From positions 2,170,001 to 2,234,000 of the forward strand of contig CAVWPS010000002.1 in assembly GCA_963756975.1 (NCBI GenBank): a stretch of DNA of 64,000 nucleotides, written 5' to 3'. The notes beneath the pieces are model-generated. The model was given only the letters and a program-made list of their open reading frames with translations. It was not told the origin of the DNA and did not search any database. Source of the DNA: CAVRQM01 sp963756975. Its GTDB lineage: Bacteria; Pseudomonadota; Alphaproteobacteria; Acetobacterales; Acetobacteraceae. Positions 34,223-44,005 of this stretch are shown here, piece by piece. Numbering within the stretch: the first letter of the stretch is position 1; each line of letters opens with the position of its first letter. A program made the translations under genes and the position numbers.

Positions 34223-35473
34223 GCCGTCATCCGCTCCACGTACCAACGCACGAACTTCTCGACCAGCATTTCGGTATGCGGCGAATACGGCCCGGGCTCG
34301 TACGCGGGGCTGACGATCCCGCTCTGCGCCAGCCCGACCAGATCGCCGTCTTGCCGGTTGGTCGCCTCCCACACGGCGGTCAGGTTCGCGACATCGTAGT
34401 CGACGCCTTCGATCGCGTCCTTATGCACCAGCCATTTGGTCCGCAGCAGCGTCCGGTCTGGCGATAGCGGCAGCACGCAGAACGTCACGATGTGATCGCT
34501 CATGAAATGGTGCCAGGAGTTCGGCTGCGTCCAGAAACTAAGCGCGCCCAAGGCCGGTTCGGTGAGCGATCCCAGCAAGCGGCGGCAGGCGACGCGCGTG
34601 TCGGTCGTGTGGCTCTGTCCGCTGCGATCGAGCGGCAGGCGTTCTGTTCGGTATCCCGTGGCGCGGCCCGCAAGCTGCTCGATCTCGCGGGACGGCAGGC
34701 CGCGCGCTTCCCAAGTCTCGTGCGACGACGTGACCAGCTCGCCGTAGCGCTCGGCGTTGGCGCGGCCCTGAGTCGTCGAGCGATTCAGGCGAAAACCCGA
34801 AACCGTAGGCGAATAGCGGGATCGTCAGCTCGGGGTGGTTCGCGGCGCAATGGTAGCACTCACGGTTGTTCTCCATCGTGAGCTTCCAGTTGCCGTGCTC
34901 GACGATGTCGATCTGCCGCGCGATCTTCGTGTTCGCGATGTCGTGCGGGGCCAGGTACGGCGTCATCACGCGCGCCAGATCGTCGATGTCGTCGGGCGGC
35001 GTGTCGGACAGGCAGATGAACAGCAGCCCCGCGACGCTGCGGAGGTGGACAGGCTTGAGGCCACGGCACGACCGATCGAAATCCGCACCCATGTGCTCGG
35101 CGTGGATCAACCGTCCGTCGAGCGCGTATGTCCACGAGTGGTAAGGGCAGACCAGGTTGCCGACCGTCGCGCGCTCGCCCGGGATAAGACGCGCGCCGCG
35201 ATGACGGCAGACGTTGTGGAACGCGCGGATCACCTCGTCGTCGTCGCGCACGATGATGACCGACGCGGACCCGATATCGACCGTGACCGCGTCGCCCGGT
35301 TCGGCGACATCGGGCTCGACCCCGACATAGATCCAGTGGCGCCCGAAGATGCGTTCGAGGTCGGCCGCGTAGATGGCGGGATCGGTGTAGAACGGAGCGT
35401 CGAGGCTGTGGTTCGGACGGCGTGCCGCAAGCAGGCTGTCGAGCATGGTGGCTCCGGGATGCAGGGTCGTCAT
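34219..35473 (-). CDS. gbcA: Glycine betaine monooxygenase, Rieske oxygenase subunit (frameshifted near 34771)
   Basis: The start at 35473 is in an ATGA overlap with the soxG stop; an ATG at 35446 with a better ribosome site is an alternative. The Rieske [2Fe-2S] centre is CRHRGARL with CPYHSW, and the mononuclear iron site begins at ENNRECYHC. After GFSPESLDD the frame changes; skipping one base at 34771 gives QGRANAERYGELVTSSHETW and 417 residues. GbcA oxidatively removes one methyl from glycine betaine. It lies directly upstream of its reductase gbcB in the sox-gbc operon. Confidence 0.92.
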
Positions 35474-36012
35474 GGACGGAATTCCAATGAGGCCTCGGCG
35501 AGGAACTCCCACACATACGCCGCGAACGACCGCGCGACCTCGATGTGGAACGCGTCCGTCGCCGTGCGCCACAGCACGATCTCCGCTTTCGCCAGCACCG
35601 TGCGCGTGCACATGCCGACGGGGAAGGCGGCGCGTTCGAGATCGAGCGGGCAGCCGGCGTTCAGCGCGTCGGCGGCATGCGGCCCGGACAGGCCGAACGC
35701 CACCTGCCGGTGCGACACGTCGACCAGCGCGTGCGGCGGCTCGAGCGTCGCGAGCTCTGGGAACTCGTCGTCCTCCGGTCCCAGCAGCAGCCACTCGTCC
35801 GGACCGAGCCAGAGTGCCGCGCGGTCGCCGGATGCGTTGGCGCGACACGCCTGACGCGGCAGCGCGAACCCGAGCGCCAGATCGGCCGCCGCCACCGCCT
35901 CGGCACGCCCGCGAAAGATGCGGCGGGACGCCGGGGGCAGCATGGCAAACGAAACATCGCCGTTCAGCGCTGGATGATCGAGCGCCGGGCTGCGGTACAG
36001 GCCGTCAGGCAT
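35470..36012 (-). CDS. soxG: Sarcosine oxidase subunit gamma
   Basis: This 180-residue protein fits SoxG, the small subunit of heterotetrameric sarcosine oxidase. Typical parts are LWLGPDEWLLLGP, LVDVSHRQVAFGLSGPHAAD and the end FHIEVARSFAAYVWEFL. It has a folate-binding-like (GcvT-like) fold and no known catalytic residue of its own. It starts 8 bases inside the end of soxA and overlaps gbcA by 4 bases, showing that sarcosine oxidase and betaine demethylase genes are translated as one operon. Confidence 0.93.
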   Translation of the reverse strand: MPDGLYRSPALDHPALNGDVSFAMLPPASRRIFRGRAEAVAAADLALGFALPRQACRANASGDRAALWLGPDEWLLLGPEDDEFPELATLEPPHALVDVSHRQVAFGLSGPHAADALNAGCPLDLERAAFPVGMCTRTVLAKAEIVLWRTATDAFHIEVARSFAAYVWEFLAEASLEFRP

Positions 36013-38974
36013 GGATGCGCGCTCCGTCCGGATCGTAGAACACGGGTGCGGTGACTTGCACCGGCACGCCGCCGCCCGGCATCGGCACGAGCAGCCGGTG
36101 TCCGGTGCGGGACCGGCCCGCCGACACCATCGCGAGCGCGATCGAATGGCCGAGCACGGCACTGTGGTACGCCGACGTGACGTGCCCGATCGGCGCGCTG
36201 CCCGGACGGTCCGGGTCGACCAGTTGCGCCCCTTCCTCCAGGACGACGTGCGGATCCTCGGTCAGCAGCCCGACCAGCTGCTTCCGGTCCGCCTCCGCCA
36301 TGCCGGCGCGGCGCAAGGATCGCATGCCGACGAAATCCGGCTTCTGCTTGCCGACCAATCCGGCCAGTCCGGCATCGTCCGGCGTCGCGGTGCCGTCCGT
36401 CTCCTGGCCGACGATGATGTAGCCCTTTTCGGCGCGCAAAACGTGCATCGCCTCGGTGCCGTAGGGTGTCACGCCGCCCGCGATCAGCGCCTCCCATGCG
36501 GCGCGGCCGTAATCGGCGGGGACGTTCACCTCGAACCCGAGTTCGCCCGAGAAGCTGACCCGGAACACGCGGGCCTTGATGCCCGCAAAGCGCGTCTCGA
36601 CCACGCTCATGTGCGGGAACGCGTCGGCCGAGATGTCGGCTTCCACGAACGGCGCCAGAACCTCGCGCGCACGCGGCCCCTGAACCGCGATCACCGCCCA
36701 TTGTTCGGTGACCGACGTGAGCCAGACGTCGAGTTCCGAAAACTCGGTCTGCAGGTAGTCCTCCATGAACGCCAGCACGCGCGGCGCGCCGCCGGTCGTC
36801 GTGGTGACGTGGAACCGGTCGCGCGCGAGCCGCCCGACCACGCCGTCGTCCATGACGAACCCGTCTTCGCGCAGCATGACGCCGTAGCGGCAACGCCCGA
36901 CCGCGAGGCGCGTCCAGGCGTTCACGTACATGCGGTTCATGAACTCGGCCGCGTCCGGTCCGACGATCTCGATCTTGCCCAGCGTGGACGCGTCGAACAG
37001 ACCGACTTCGGTGCGCACGGCACGGGTTTCGCGAGCCACCGCGTCGTGCAGCGTCTCGCGGGCGGCCGGGAAATAATGGGCACGCTTCCAGGTGCCGACA
37101 TCCTCGAACGCCGCCCCGTTCGCGTCCGCCCAGCCATGGATCGGCGTCGTGCGCACCGGGTCGAACAGCGTTCCGCGCGCGAGACCTGCGAAGGCACCGA
37201 ACGTGACCGGCGTGTAGGGCGGCCGGAATGTCGTCGTGCCGATTTCGGGCGGCGTCTTGCCGGTCGCCTCGGCCACGATCGCGATGGCGTTGATGTTGGA
37301 CGTCTTGCCCTGGTCGGTCGCCATCCCGGTCGTCGTGTAGCGTTTCACGTGCTCGATCGAGACGAACCCTTCGCGCGTGGCCAGCAGCAGGTCTTTCGCC
37401 GTCACGTCGTTCTGGAAGTCGACGAACGCTTTGACGGCTTTCCGGCCGTGCGGAGCCGCGCCGATGAAGCCGCCGGCCGATGCGGGCGCGTGCTCGACGC
37501 CGTATGGCCGGGGCGTGGTCGTCAAGCCCGTCGCGTGGGCCGCGTCCGCACCGGCCGCCGCGCCGTCGGCCAGCACGCCAGCAAGGCCGAACACGCCGTG
37601 GCACGCGCCGGCCGACCGCTCACGCGCGACCGACAGGTTGGGCAGGAACGCCAGCAGCTCGGGATCCCAGCGCAGCCGGCCCTTCGACTGCGAGAACAGA
37701 TGCACGCTCGGCGTCCAGCCGCCCGACATCAGCAGCAGGTCGCACGCGATCCGCTCGGACGGCCCGACCACGCCGTCGCGCACCGTCGCGACCTTTGCCG
37801 CCCGGACCCGGAGCCGCCCGGCGGTCCCGGTTACCACGCACCCGGTCCGGACCTCGATCCCGGCCGCCCGCGCGATGCCGGGCCACTCGCCCGCGACCTC
37901 GGTGCGGACGTCGGCGATCAGCGCGATGGCGACGCCCGCCCGGTGCAGTTCGACGGCGGCGCGATACGCGTCGTCGTGTCCCGCCGCGACCACCGCGCGG
38001 GTGCCCGGCCGCACGCCGTAGCGCGCCAGATACGTGCGCGCCGCGTCGGCCAGCATGATCCCCGGCCGGTCGTTGTCCGGGAACACCATTGGCCGCTCGA
38101 TCGCACCGGTCGCGAGCACCACCTCCTGCGCCCGCACCTGCCACATTCTTTCACGCGGCAAGTGAGCGTCCGGGGCGGACAAATGGTCTGTCACCCGTTC
38201 CAGCAGGCCGATCAGGTTGTGCGGGTACCAGCCGAACGCCGTCGTGCGCGGCAGCACGGTCACGCGCTCGTTCGCGCCGAGCGTCGCCAGCGCGGCCGCC
38301 ATCCACTGCGCCGCCGGCTGGCCGTCGATCGTCGCCTCGGTTTCGGCCAGCAACGACCCGCCACACTCGGCCTGCTCGTCGCACAGGATCACGCGCGCGC
38401 CGGCATCGGCGGCCGACAATGCGGCGGCGAGGCCGGCCGGGCCGGCGCCCACGACCAGCACGTCGCAATGCGCGTGGCGGTGAATGTAACGGTCGGGGTC
38501 GGGCAGGGTGGGCGCCCGCCCGAGGCCCGCCATTTCGCGGATGCGGGGCTCGTAGACGCGGTGCCACCAGGAGCGCGGCCACATGAACGTCTTGTAGTAG
38601 AAGCCGGCCGGCAGGAATCGCCCGGCCAGATCGTTGACCTCGTTTACGTCGAAAGCCAGCGACGGCGAGCGATTCTGGCTCTCGGCGACCAGCCCGTCGT
38701 ACAGCGCGACCGCCGGGGCGGGCAGGTTCGGCACCGTCCGCGCCGCATCGCGCGAGATGGTGACCAGTGCGTTCGGCTCGTCCGTGCCGGACGCCAGAAT
38801 GCCGCGCGGGCGGTGGTATTTGAAACTGCGCCCGGTCAGGTGGATGCCGTTGGCCAGCAGGGCGGAGGCCAGCGTGTCGCCTTGCAGCCCGGCGAGCGTC
38901 CGCCCGTCGAACGAAAACCCGATCGGCTTGGCGCGATCGACCCGGCCGCCGTCGGGCGTGCGGAACGCGCTCAT
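36005..38974 (-). CDS. soxA: Sarcosine oxidase subunit alpha
   Basis: The product is 989 residues, the usual size for SoxA. It begins with a [2Fe-2S]-like fold remnant that in this family has no cluster, followed by an NAD-binding Rossmann domain (DVLVVGAGPAGLAAALSAADAG) and further nucleotide-binding parts. The last 400 residues are a T-protein-like tetrahydrofolate domain (LFDASTLGKIEIVGPDAAEF, GELGFEVNVPADYG). Heterotetrameric sarcosine oxidase demethylates sarcosine to glycine, forming 5,10-methylene-THF and H2O2. The start at 38974 overlaps the soxD stop by 4 bases. No frame error is seen over nearly 3 kb. Confidence 0.96.
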   Translation of the reverse strand: MSAFRTPDGGRVDRAKPIGFSFDGRTLAGLQGDTLASALLANGIHLTGRSFKYHRPRGILASGTDEPNALVTISRDAARTVPNLPAPAVALYDGLVAESQNRSPSLAFDVNEVNDLAGRFLPAGFYYKTFMWPRSWWHRVYEPRIREMAGLGRAPTLPDPDRYIHRHAHCDVLVVGAGPAGLAAALSAADAGARVILCDEQAECGGSLLAETEATIDGQPAAQWMAAALATLGANERVTVLPRTTAFGWYPHNLIGLLERVTDHLSAPDAHLPRERMWQVRAQEVVLATGAIERPMVFPDNDRPGIMLADAARTYLARYGVRPGTRAVVAAGHDDAYRAAVELHRAGVAIALIADVRTEVAGEWPGIARAAGIEVRTGCVVTGTAGRLRVRAAKVATVRDGVVGPSERIACDLLLMSGGWTPSVHLFSQSKGRLRWDPELLAFLPNLSVARERSAGACHGVFGLAGVLADGAAAGADAAHATGLTTTPRPYGVEHAPASAGGFIGAAPHGRKAVKAFVDFQNDVTAKDLLLATREGFVSIEHVKRYTTTGMATDQGKTSNINAIAIVAEATGKTPPEIGTTTFRPPYTPVTFGAFAGLARGTLFDPVRTTPIHGWADANGAAFEDVGTWKRAHYFPAARETLHDAVARETRAVRTEVGLFDASTLGKIEIVGPDAAEFMNRMYVNAWTRLAVGRCRYGVMLREDGFVMDDGVVGRLARDRFHVTTTTGGAPRVLAFMEDYLQTEFSELDVWLTSVTEQWAVIAVQGPRAREVLAPFVEADISADAFPHMSVVETRFAGIKARVFRVSFSGELGFEVNVPADYGRAAWEALIAGGVTPYGTEAMHVLRAEKGYIIVGQETDGTATPDDAGLAGLVGKQKPDFVGMRSLRRAGMAEADRKQLVGLLTEDPHVVLEEGAQLVDPDRPGSAPIGHVTSAYHSAVLGHSIALAMVSAGRSRTGHRLLVPMPGGGVPVQVTAPVFYDPDGARIHA

Positions 38975-39225
38975 GCCGCCTCGGACGGCAGGAAGTCGTC
39001 GGTGATCGTGTCCCGGCGCGCGTTGAAGAAGCGGCCGCAGCCGTGCGTATGCCGCCACCGTTCGGCGTGCGGCCCCTTCGGGTTGGTCCGCGCGTACAGG
39101 AACGCCGTCCAGGTCGCGTCGTCGAGCGTCGACGGTTCGACGGCGCGGGCGATATGCGCCTCGCCGCCGTAGGAGAACTCGACTTCCGGCCGGCGGCCGC
39201 AGTTCGGGCAGTCGATCAGCAGCAT
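38971..39225 (-). CDS. soxD: Sarcosine oxidase subunit delta
   Basis: This 84-residue protein matches SoxD: MLLIDCPNCGRRPEVEF at the N-terminus, and a later HTHGCGRFFNARRDT. The zinc-binding set of SoxD is three Cys and one His; Cys6, Cys9, Cys63 and His59 or His61 fit. It is a structural subunit. Its ATG overlaps the soxB stop and its own stop overlaps the soxA start, giving soxB-soxD-soxA-soxG order. Confidence 0.95.
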   Translation of the reverse strand: MLLIDCPNCGRRPEVEFSYGGEAHIARAVEPSTLDDATWTAFLYARTNPKGPHAERWRHTHGCGRFFNARRDTITDDFLPSEAA

Positions 39226-40481
39226 CAGTGCGCGACCGCCGCCGCGGCCGCTTCGTCGATCATCGCCCCGGTGCGGAACCGGTCGAGCGTGAACGGCGCG
39301 TTGATCGGATGCGGCTCGTCGTGCGCCATGGTGTGCGCGAACACGTGGGCCGAGCCGGGCGTCGCCTTGAAGCCGCCGGTGCCCCAGCCGCAGTTGACGT
39401 AAAGGCCCGGCACGGCGGTCTTGCCGATGATGGGCGAGCGGTCGGGGGTGAGGTCGACGATGCCGCCCCAGTTCCGCAGCATCCGCATGCGGCGGAACAT
39501 CGGGAACACCTCGCAAATCGCGTCCAGCGTGTGCGCCGCGATGTGCAGCCCGCCACGCTGGCTGTAGCTGACATACGCGTCTGTGCCGGCACCGATCACC
39601 AGCTCGCCCTTGTCGGACTGGCTGATGTAGGCGTGGATCGTGTTGCTCATCACCACGCACGGGACGACCGGCTTGATCGGCTCGCTGACCAGCGCCTGCA
39701 GCGGATAGCTTTCGAGCGGCAGCCGCTGCCCCGCCATCGCCATGACGACCGAGGTGTGCCCGGCCGCGACCACGCCGACTTTTCCGGTGCGAATGTCGCC
39801 GCGCGTGGTGCGAACGCCGGTCACGGCACCCGACGCCGGATCCCTGTCGATGCCGGTCACTTCGCAGTTCTCGATAATATCGACGCCCCGCGCGCTGGCG
39901 GCACGGGCGTAACCCCAGGCCACGGCGTCATGCCGCGCGGTGCCGCCGCGGCGTTGCAGGGCGGCACCCAGGATCGGGTAGCGCATGCCCGGGCCGATGT
40001 TCAGCGGCGGGCAGAACGCCTTCGCCTCCTCGGGGCTCAGCCACTCGTTATCGACGCCGGCGGCGCGGTTCGCGTGCACGTGGCGCTTGAACACCTGAAC
40101 GTCGTGGATGTTATGGGCGAGCATCATCACGCCGCGCGGGCTGAACATGACGTTGTAGTTCAGCGTCTGCGACAGCGTTTCCCACAGCTTTACGGCGTGA
40201 TCGTACAGCTTGGCGCTCTCGTTAAACAGGTAGTTGGAGCGGATGATCGTCGTGTTGCGGCCGGTGTTGCCGCCGCCGATCCAGCCGCGCTCCAGCACCG
40301 CGATGTTGCGCAGCCCGTGGTCGGCGGCGAGGTGGAATGCCGTGCCGAGCCCATGTCCGCCGCCGCCGATCACGACCGCGTCGTAGGCCGGTTTCGGGCT
40401 CGCCGACCGCCATTGCGGCGTCCACTTCGTGTGGCCCGACAATCCGTGACGCAGCAACGACAGCCCGGAGAATTTCTGCAT
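39225..40481 (-). CDS. soxB: Sarcosine oxidase subunit beta
   Basis: This 418-residue protein is the flavin-bearing subunit that carries out sarcosine oxidation. It has the FAD-binding motif AVVIGGGGHGLGTAFHLA, the conserved GGGNTGRNTTIIRSNYL region containing the covalent-flavin part typical of SoxB, and the C-terminal YVNCGWGTGGFKATPGS. It is the first gene of soxBDAG-gbcAB. The 89-base region upstream (40482-40570) should hold the operon promoter; only a weak TATAGA box is seen on the minus strand. Confidence 0.96.
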   Translation of the reverse strand: MQKFSGLSLLRHGLSGHTKWTPQWRSASPKPAYDAVVIGGGGHGLGTAFHLAADHGLRNIAVLERGWIGGGNTGRNTTIIRSNYLFNESAKLYDHAVKLWETLSQTLNYNVMFSPRGVMMLAHNIHDVQVFKRHVHANRAAGVDNEWLSPEEAKAFCPPLNIGPGMRYPILGAALQRRGGTARHDAVAWGYARAASARGVDIIENCEVTGIDRDPASGAVTGVRTTRGDIRTGKVGVVAAGHTSVVMAMAGQRLPLESYPLQALVSEPIKPVVPCVVMSNTIHAYISQSDKGELVIGAGTDAYVSYSQRGGLHIAAHTLDAICEVFPMFRRMRMLRNWGGIVDLTPDRSPIIGKTAVPGLYVNCGWGTGGFKATPGSAHVFAHTMAHDEPHPINAPFTLDRFRTGAMIDEAAAAAVAH

Positions 40482-40570
40482 GACCCTGTCAATACCTCCG
40501 CGACGGCACGCTGTCGCCTGCTTGTCTATATCAGATCGGTCCGCGCCGCCGATCGCAAGGGGCTTCGACC

Positions 40571-42352
40571 TCAATCGACCCGATAACCGAGCCGCTCGAT
40601 CGCGGGAAGCAGCACCGGAACGACCGGCTCCAACTGGGCGCGATAGTGCCGCCACCGGTCGAGCGAGCGGTCGTGCACCGGCTCCGTCACCTGGGCGTAG
40701 CTGGCCGTCGCCGCGTGCCGCCGGTTTTCGTGCGCCCGCAGATGGGCCGGCGCGAACGGAACACCGATGAAATCCAGCATACGGCGCACGACAAGCTCCT
40801 GATCGGCTATCAGCCGCTCATAGCGGATTTCGAGCATGTTCGTGACCATTTGGGAGCGGTAATGCTCGGTCAGGTCGGCAATCAGCGCGTAGTGGCGCGC
40901 CGTCGTCTCGAGCGAGGCGGAGCAGTTAAAACCGTGGGTCAGGTTGTTCGAGTAGACCGATAGAACGACGTCGAGCGGATGGCGCACGACGTGGATCACC
41001 GGGACGTGCGGGAACAACAGCCGGATCAGCCCCAAATGCATCTCGTTCAACGGCATTTTGTCGGTGAACAACGCCGGGTCCGGTCCGATGCCGAATAGCG
41101 ATGCGCGGCGAAGATAATGATCGCGCAGGGTCTCGAGCCCGTCCGCCCGGTCGCCCAGCCACAACTCGGACAGCGCCTCCGGATACGGAAGCGGGCTGTC
41201 GAGCAAGCGTGGCATCGCGGCCGTCACCTCCCACAACAGCGGCAACTCGCCGCCCGCCGCGATCGCCGGGGTGGCGGTCAGGATCTGCTCGACCAGCGTG
41301 GTGCCGGAGCGGGGAAAGCCGACGATGAACACCGGCTGCGGCCCATCGCTCCGGATTTTTGCGCGCGGCAGGTGGGCGAGGCGGGCGGCGGTGAAGAAGC
41401 CTTTGAGCCGGGATGCCAAACCGGCCGCCGTGGCCGCCGCGTATTGCGGCTTGCCGGCATCCCGCATCGCCGCCCGGCCCGCGTCGAAGGCGGCGAACGC
41501 CTCCTCGAACCGCCCGGCGCGGTCGAGCAGCCGTCCCCGCTCCAGCATCTGTTCGCCGGTCAGCGCCGCCCCGTCCGCCGCCCCGTCCGCCGCCCCGTCC
41601 GTCAGCGCGAGCGCCGCCGCGACCCGGCCCTCGCGGCCGAGCAAGGTCGCGCGCAACGGCCGGATCGCCGTGTGGTCCGGTTGCAGGAACGCCGCCTTGT
41701 CGAGCAACTCCGTCGCGCGGCCGATCCGGTGGTCCGCCTCCTCCAGCCGCGCCCATTCGAGCAGCACGTCGATTTCGGCCGGCGCCGCCGCGTGGCTCTC
41801 CGCGTACAGCGCCCGGCCCTCCGCCATGCGGCCCTGCATCCGCAGGCACAGCGCGTAGTTGGCCAGCACGATCGGATCCCGCCGCCCCGAAAGTTCGAGC
41901 GCACGGGCAAAGTGGAACGCGGCCGCGTGCGGTTTCAGGGCGTCTGTCAGCACCATCGCCATGACGACATGCGATTGCGGATCGAGCGGCGCGATCCGGA
42001 CCGCGTTGCGGGCGTTGATCAGTGCGCCGGCCAACTCGCCCCGTTGCATCAGGCGCAACGCCAGGTCCTGCGTCGCGCGGCCGTCGTTCGGGTCCAGTTT
42101 CACCAACCGCCCGACCAGCGCCTCGACTGCCGGAAGGTCGTGTTCGGCAAGGCGGATGCGAGACAACGCCCACAGCGCTTCGCGGTGGCCGGGCTGCCGG
42201 TTCAGGATGTCGAGGCATTCGCGTTCGGTGCCGGGCGGCGAGACGGCGTCGCCGCCCTGCGGCCCCAGTGCTGCCAGGTCAGCGGCGCAGCAACGGTCCC
42301 GCGGAAGGCCGCTGCCGCACTCACAAAGATGTCGGTCCGGCACGACCGTCAT
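40571..42352 (-). CDS. TPR-repeat sulfotransferase with N-terminal SEC-C-like zinc motif
   Basis: The ATG at 42352 is preferred over a GTG nine codons upstream, giving 593 residues. The N-terminus has a SEC-C-type motif (LCECGSGLPRDRCC), four Cys likely to bind zinc. TPR-like helical repeats follow to about residue 330. The C-terminal domain is a PAPS sulfotransferase: FIVGFPRSGTTLVEQILTA is the phosphosulfate loop and HVVRHPLDVVLSVYSNN is the 3'-phosphate site. Similar TPR-sulfotransferases resemble tyrosylprotein sulfotransferase. The acceptor is unknown. A tandem 12-bp repeat encodes an Ala-Ala-Asp-Gly run at the junction. Confidence 0.88.
   Translation of the reverse strand: MTVVPDRHLCECGSGLPRDRCCAADLAALGPQGGDAVSPPGTERECLDILNRQPGHREALWALSRIRLAEHDLPAVEALVGRLVKLDPNDGRATQDLALRLMQRGELAGALINARNAVRIAPLDPQSHVVMAMVLTDALKPHAAAFHFARALELSGRRDPIVLANYALCLRMQGRMAEGRALYAESHAAAPAEIDVLLEWARLEEADHRIGRATELLDKAAFLQPDHTAIRPLRATLLGREGRVAAALALTDGAADGAADGAALTGEQMLERGRLLDRAGRFEEAFAAFDAGRAAMRDAGKPQYAAATAAGLASRLKGFFTAARLAHLPRAKIRSDGPQPVFIVGFPRSGTTLVEQILTATPAIAAGGELPLLWEVTAAMPRLLDSPLPYPEALSELWLGDRADGLETLRDHYLRRASLFGIGPDPALFTDKMPLNEMHLGLIRLLFPHVPVIHVVRHPLDVVLSVYSNNLTHGFNCSASLETTARHYALIADLTEHYRSQMVTNMLEIRYERLIADQELVVRRMLDFIGVPFAPAHLRAHENRRHAATASYAQVTEPVHDRSLDRWRHYRAQLEPVVPVLLPAIERLGYRVD
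41565..41600. repeat. Three perfect 12-bp tandem repeats inside the TPR-sulfotransferase gene
   Basis: GCCGCCCCGTCC occurs three times in a row on the plus strand (41565-41576, 41577-41588, 41589-41600). Each unit encodes four residues, giving the DGAADGAADGAA run between the TPR and sulfotransferase parts. Copy number could change by slippage without breaking the frame. Confidence 0.9.
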
Positions 42353-42405
42353 TTGGCATATCGCGCCCCCTCGCGTCACTACGATCCTCGCGATAGGCTC
42401 CGCGC

Positions 42406-44005
42406 ATGGAGGAATGCGATTACGTCGTCGTCGGTGCCGGCTCGGCCGGTTGCCTGCTCGCGAACCGGCTGTCGGAGCGGCCCGGCACGCGGGTCTGCCT
42501 GCTGGAGGCGGGCGGGCGGGACAACTGGATCTGGTTCCACGTCCCGATCGGCTACATCTTCGCCATCGGCAATCCGCGCGCCGACTGGATGTTCAAGACC
42601 GAGCTGGAGCCGGGGCTCGGCGACCGCGCGATAAACTATCCGCGCGGCCGTGTGCTGGGCGGCAGCTCGTCCATCAACGCCATGATCTACATGCGCGGAC
42701 AGCAGGCCGATTACGATCATTGGCGCCAGCTCGGGCTGCCCGGCTGGGGCTGGGACGACGTGCTGCCGATGTTCCGCCGCCACGGCGACCACTTCCTCGG
42801 CGACACCGAGCACCATGGGTCCGGCGGCGAGTTGCGGGTCGAGGCGGGACGGATGCGATGGGACGTGCTGGACGCGTTTCGCGAGGCCGCGATCATGTCC
42901 GGCATTCCGGCGACGGCCGACTTCAACACCGGCGACAACGAGGGCGTCGCGTATTTCCAGGTCACGCAAAAGAACGGCCGCCGCTGGTCGGCGGCGCGCG
43001 GGTTCCTGAAGCCGGCGATGAACCGGCCGAACCTCGCCGTGCACACCCACGCGCTGGCGCAGCGGATCGTGTTCGACGGAACGCGCGCGGTCGGCGTGGA
43101 ATACATCAAGGACGGCGTCCGGCGGGAAATCCGCGCGACGAAAGAGGTGATCCTGTCGTGCGGCGCGGTCGGCTCGCCGCACCTGTTGCAGCTCTCCGGC
43201 GTCGGCAACCCCGAACTGCTGGCCCAACACGGCATCGCGGTGGTCCACGACCTGCCCGGCGTCGGCGAGAACCTGCAGGACCATCTTCAGCTTCGCCCAA
43301 TGTACCGCGTGAAGGGCGTCCGCACGCTCAACGAGGAATACCGGTCCTGGCGGCACCGCGCCGTGATGGGCGCGCAATATGCCCTGAAGCGAAGCGGGCC
43401 GCTGACGATGGCGCCGTCGCAGCTCGGCGCGTTCACCCGCTCCTCGCCGGAATACGCGACGCCGAATTTGCAGTTTCACGTCCAGCCCTTGTCGCTCGAA
43501 CGGTTCGGCGAGGCGCTGCACACGTTCCCGGCGTTTACCGCCAGCGTCTGCAACCTGCGTCCGACCAGCCGGGGCAGCATCCGCCTCAACTCCCCCGACC
43601 CCGCGACGCCGCCGTCGATCCGGCTGAACGCGCTAACGACACCGGAGGACGAGCGTGTCGCGTGCGACGCGCTGCGGCTGGTGCGGCGGATCGTGGCGCA
43701 ACCGCCGTTGCAGGCGTTTCACCCGGAGGAGTTCAAGCCGGGTCCCGAATTGCAGACCGATGCCGAGTTGCTGGCGGGCGCGAGGGCGATCGGCACCACG
43801 ATCTTCCACCCGGTCGGGACGGCGAAGATGGGCACCGACGGCGACCGCATGGCCGTCACCGATGCGCGCCTTGCGGGTGCGCGGGCTGCACGGTTTGCGC
43901 GTGGTCGATGCCTCGATCATGCCGAGCATCGTGAGCGGCAACACCAACTCGCCGACGCTGATGATCGCGGAAAAGGGCGCCGCGATGATCCTGGCGGATT
44001 TATAG
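42406..44005 (+). CDS. GMC family FAD-dependent oxidoreductase, choline-dehydrogenase-like (frameshifted near 43873)
   Basis: This second GMC enzyme has the FAD motif YVVVGAGSAGCLLANRL, GGSSSINAMIYMRGQ and GAVGSPHLLQLSGVG. Near the end the frame changes after VTDARL; skipping G at 43873 gives RVRGLHGLRVVDASIMPSIV and the GMC ending with SGNTNSPTLMIAEK, for 532 residues. GMC enzymes oxidise alcohols with FAD. It is clearly different from betA and faces the livGFKHM transporter operon rather than choline genes, so its alcohol substrate may be the compound imported there. Its stop overlaps that of livM by 6 bases. Confidence 0.9.
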
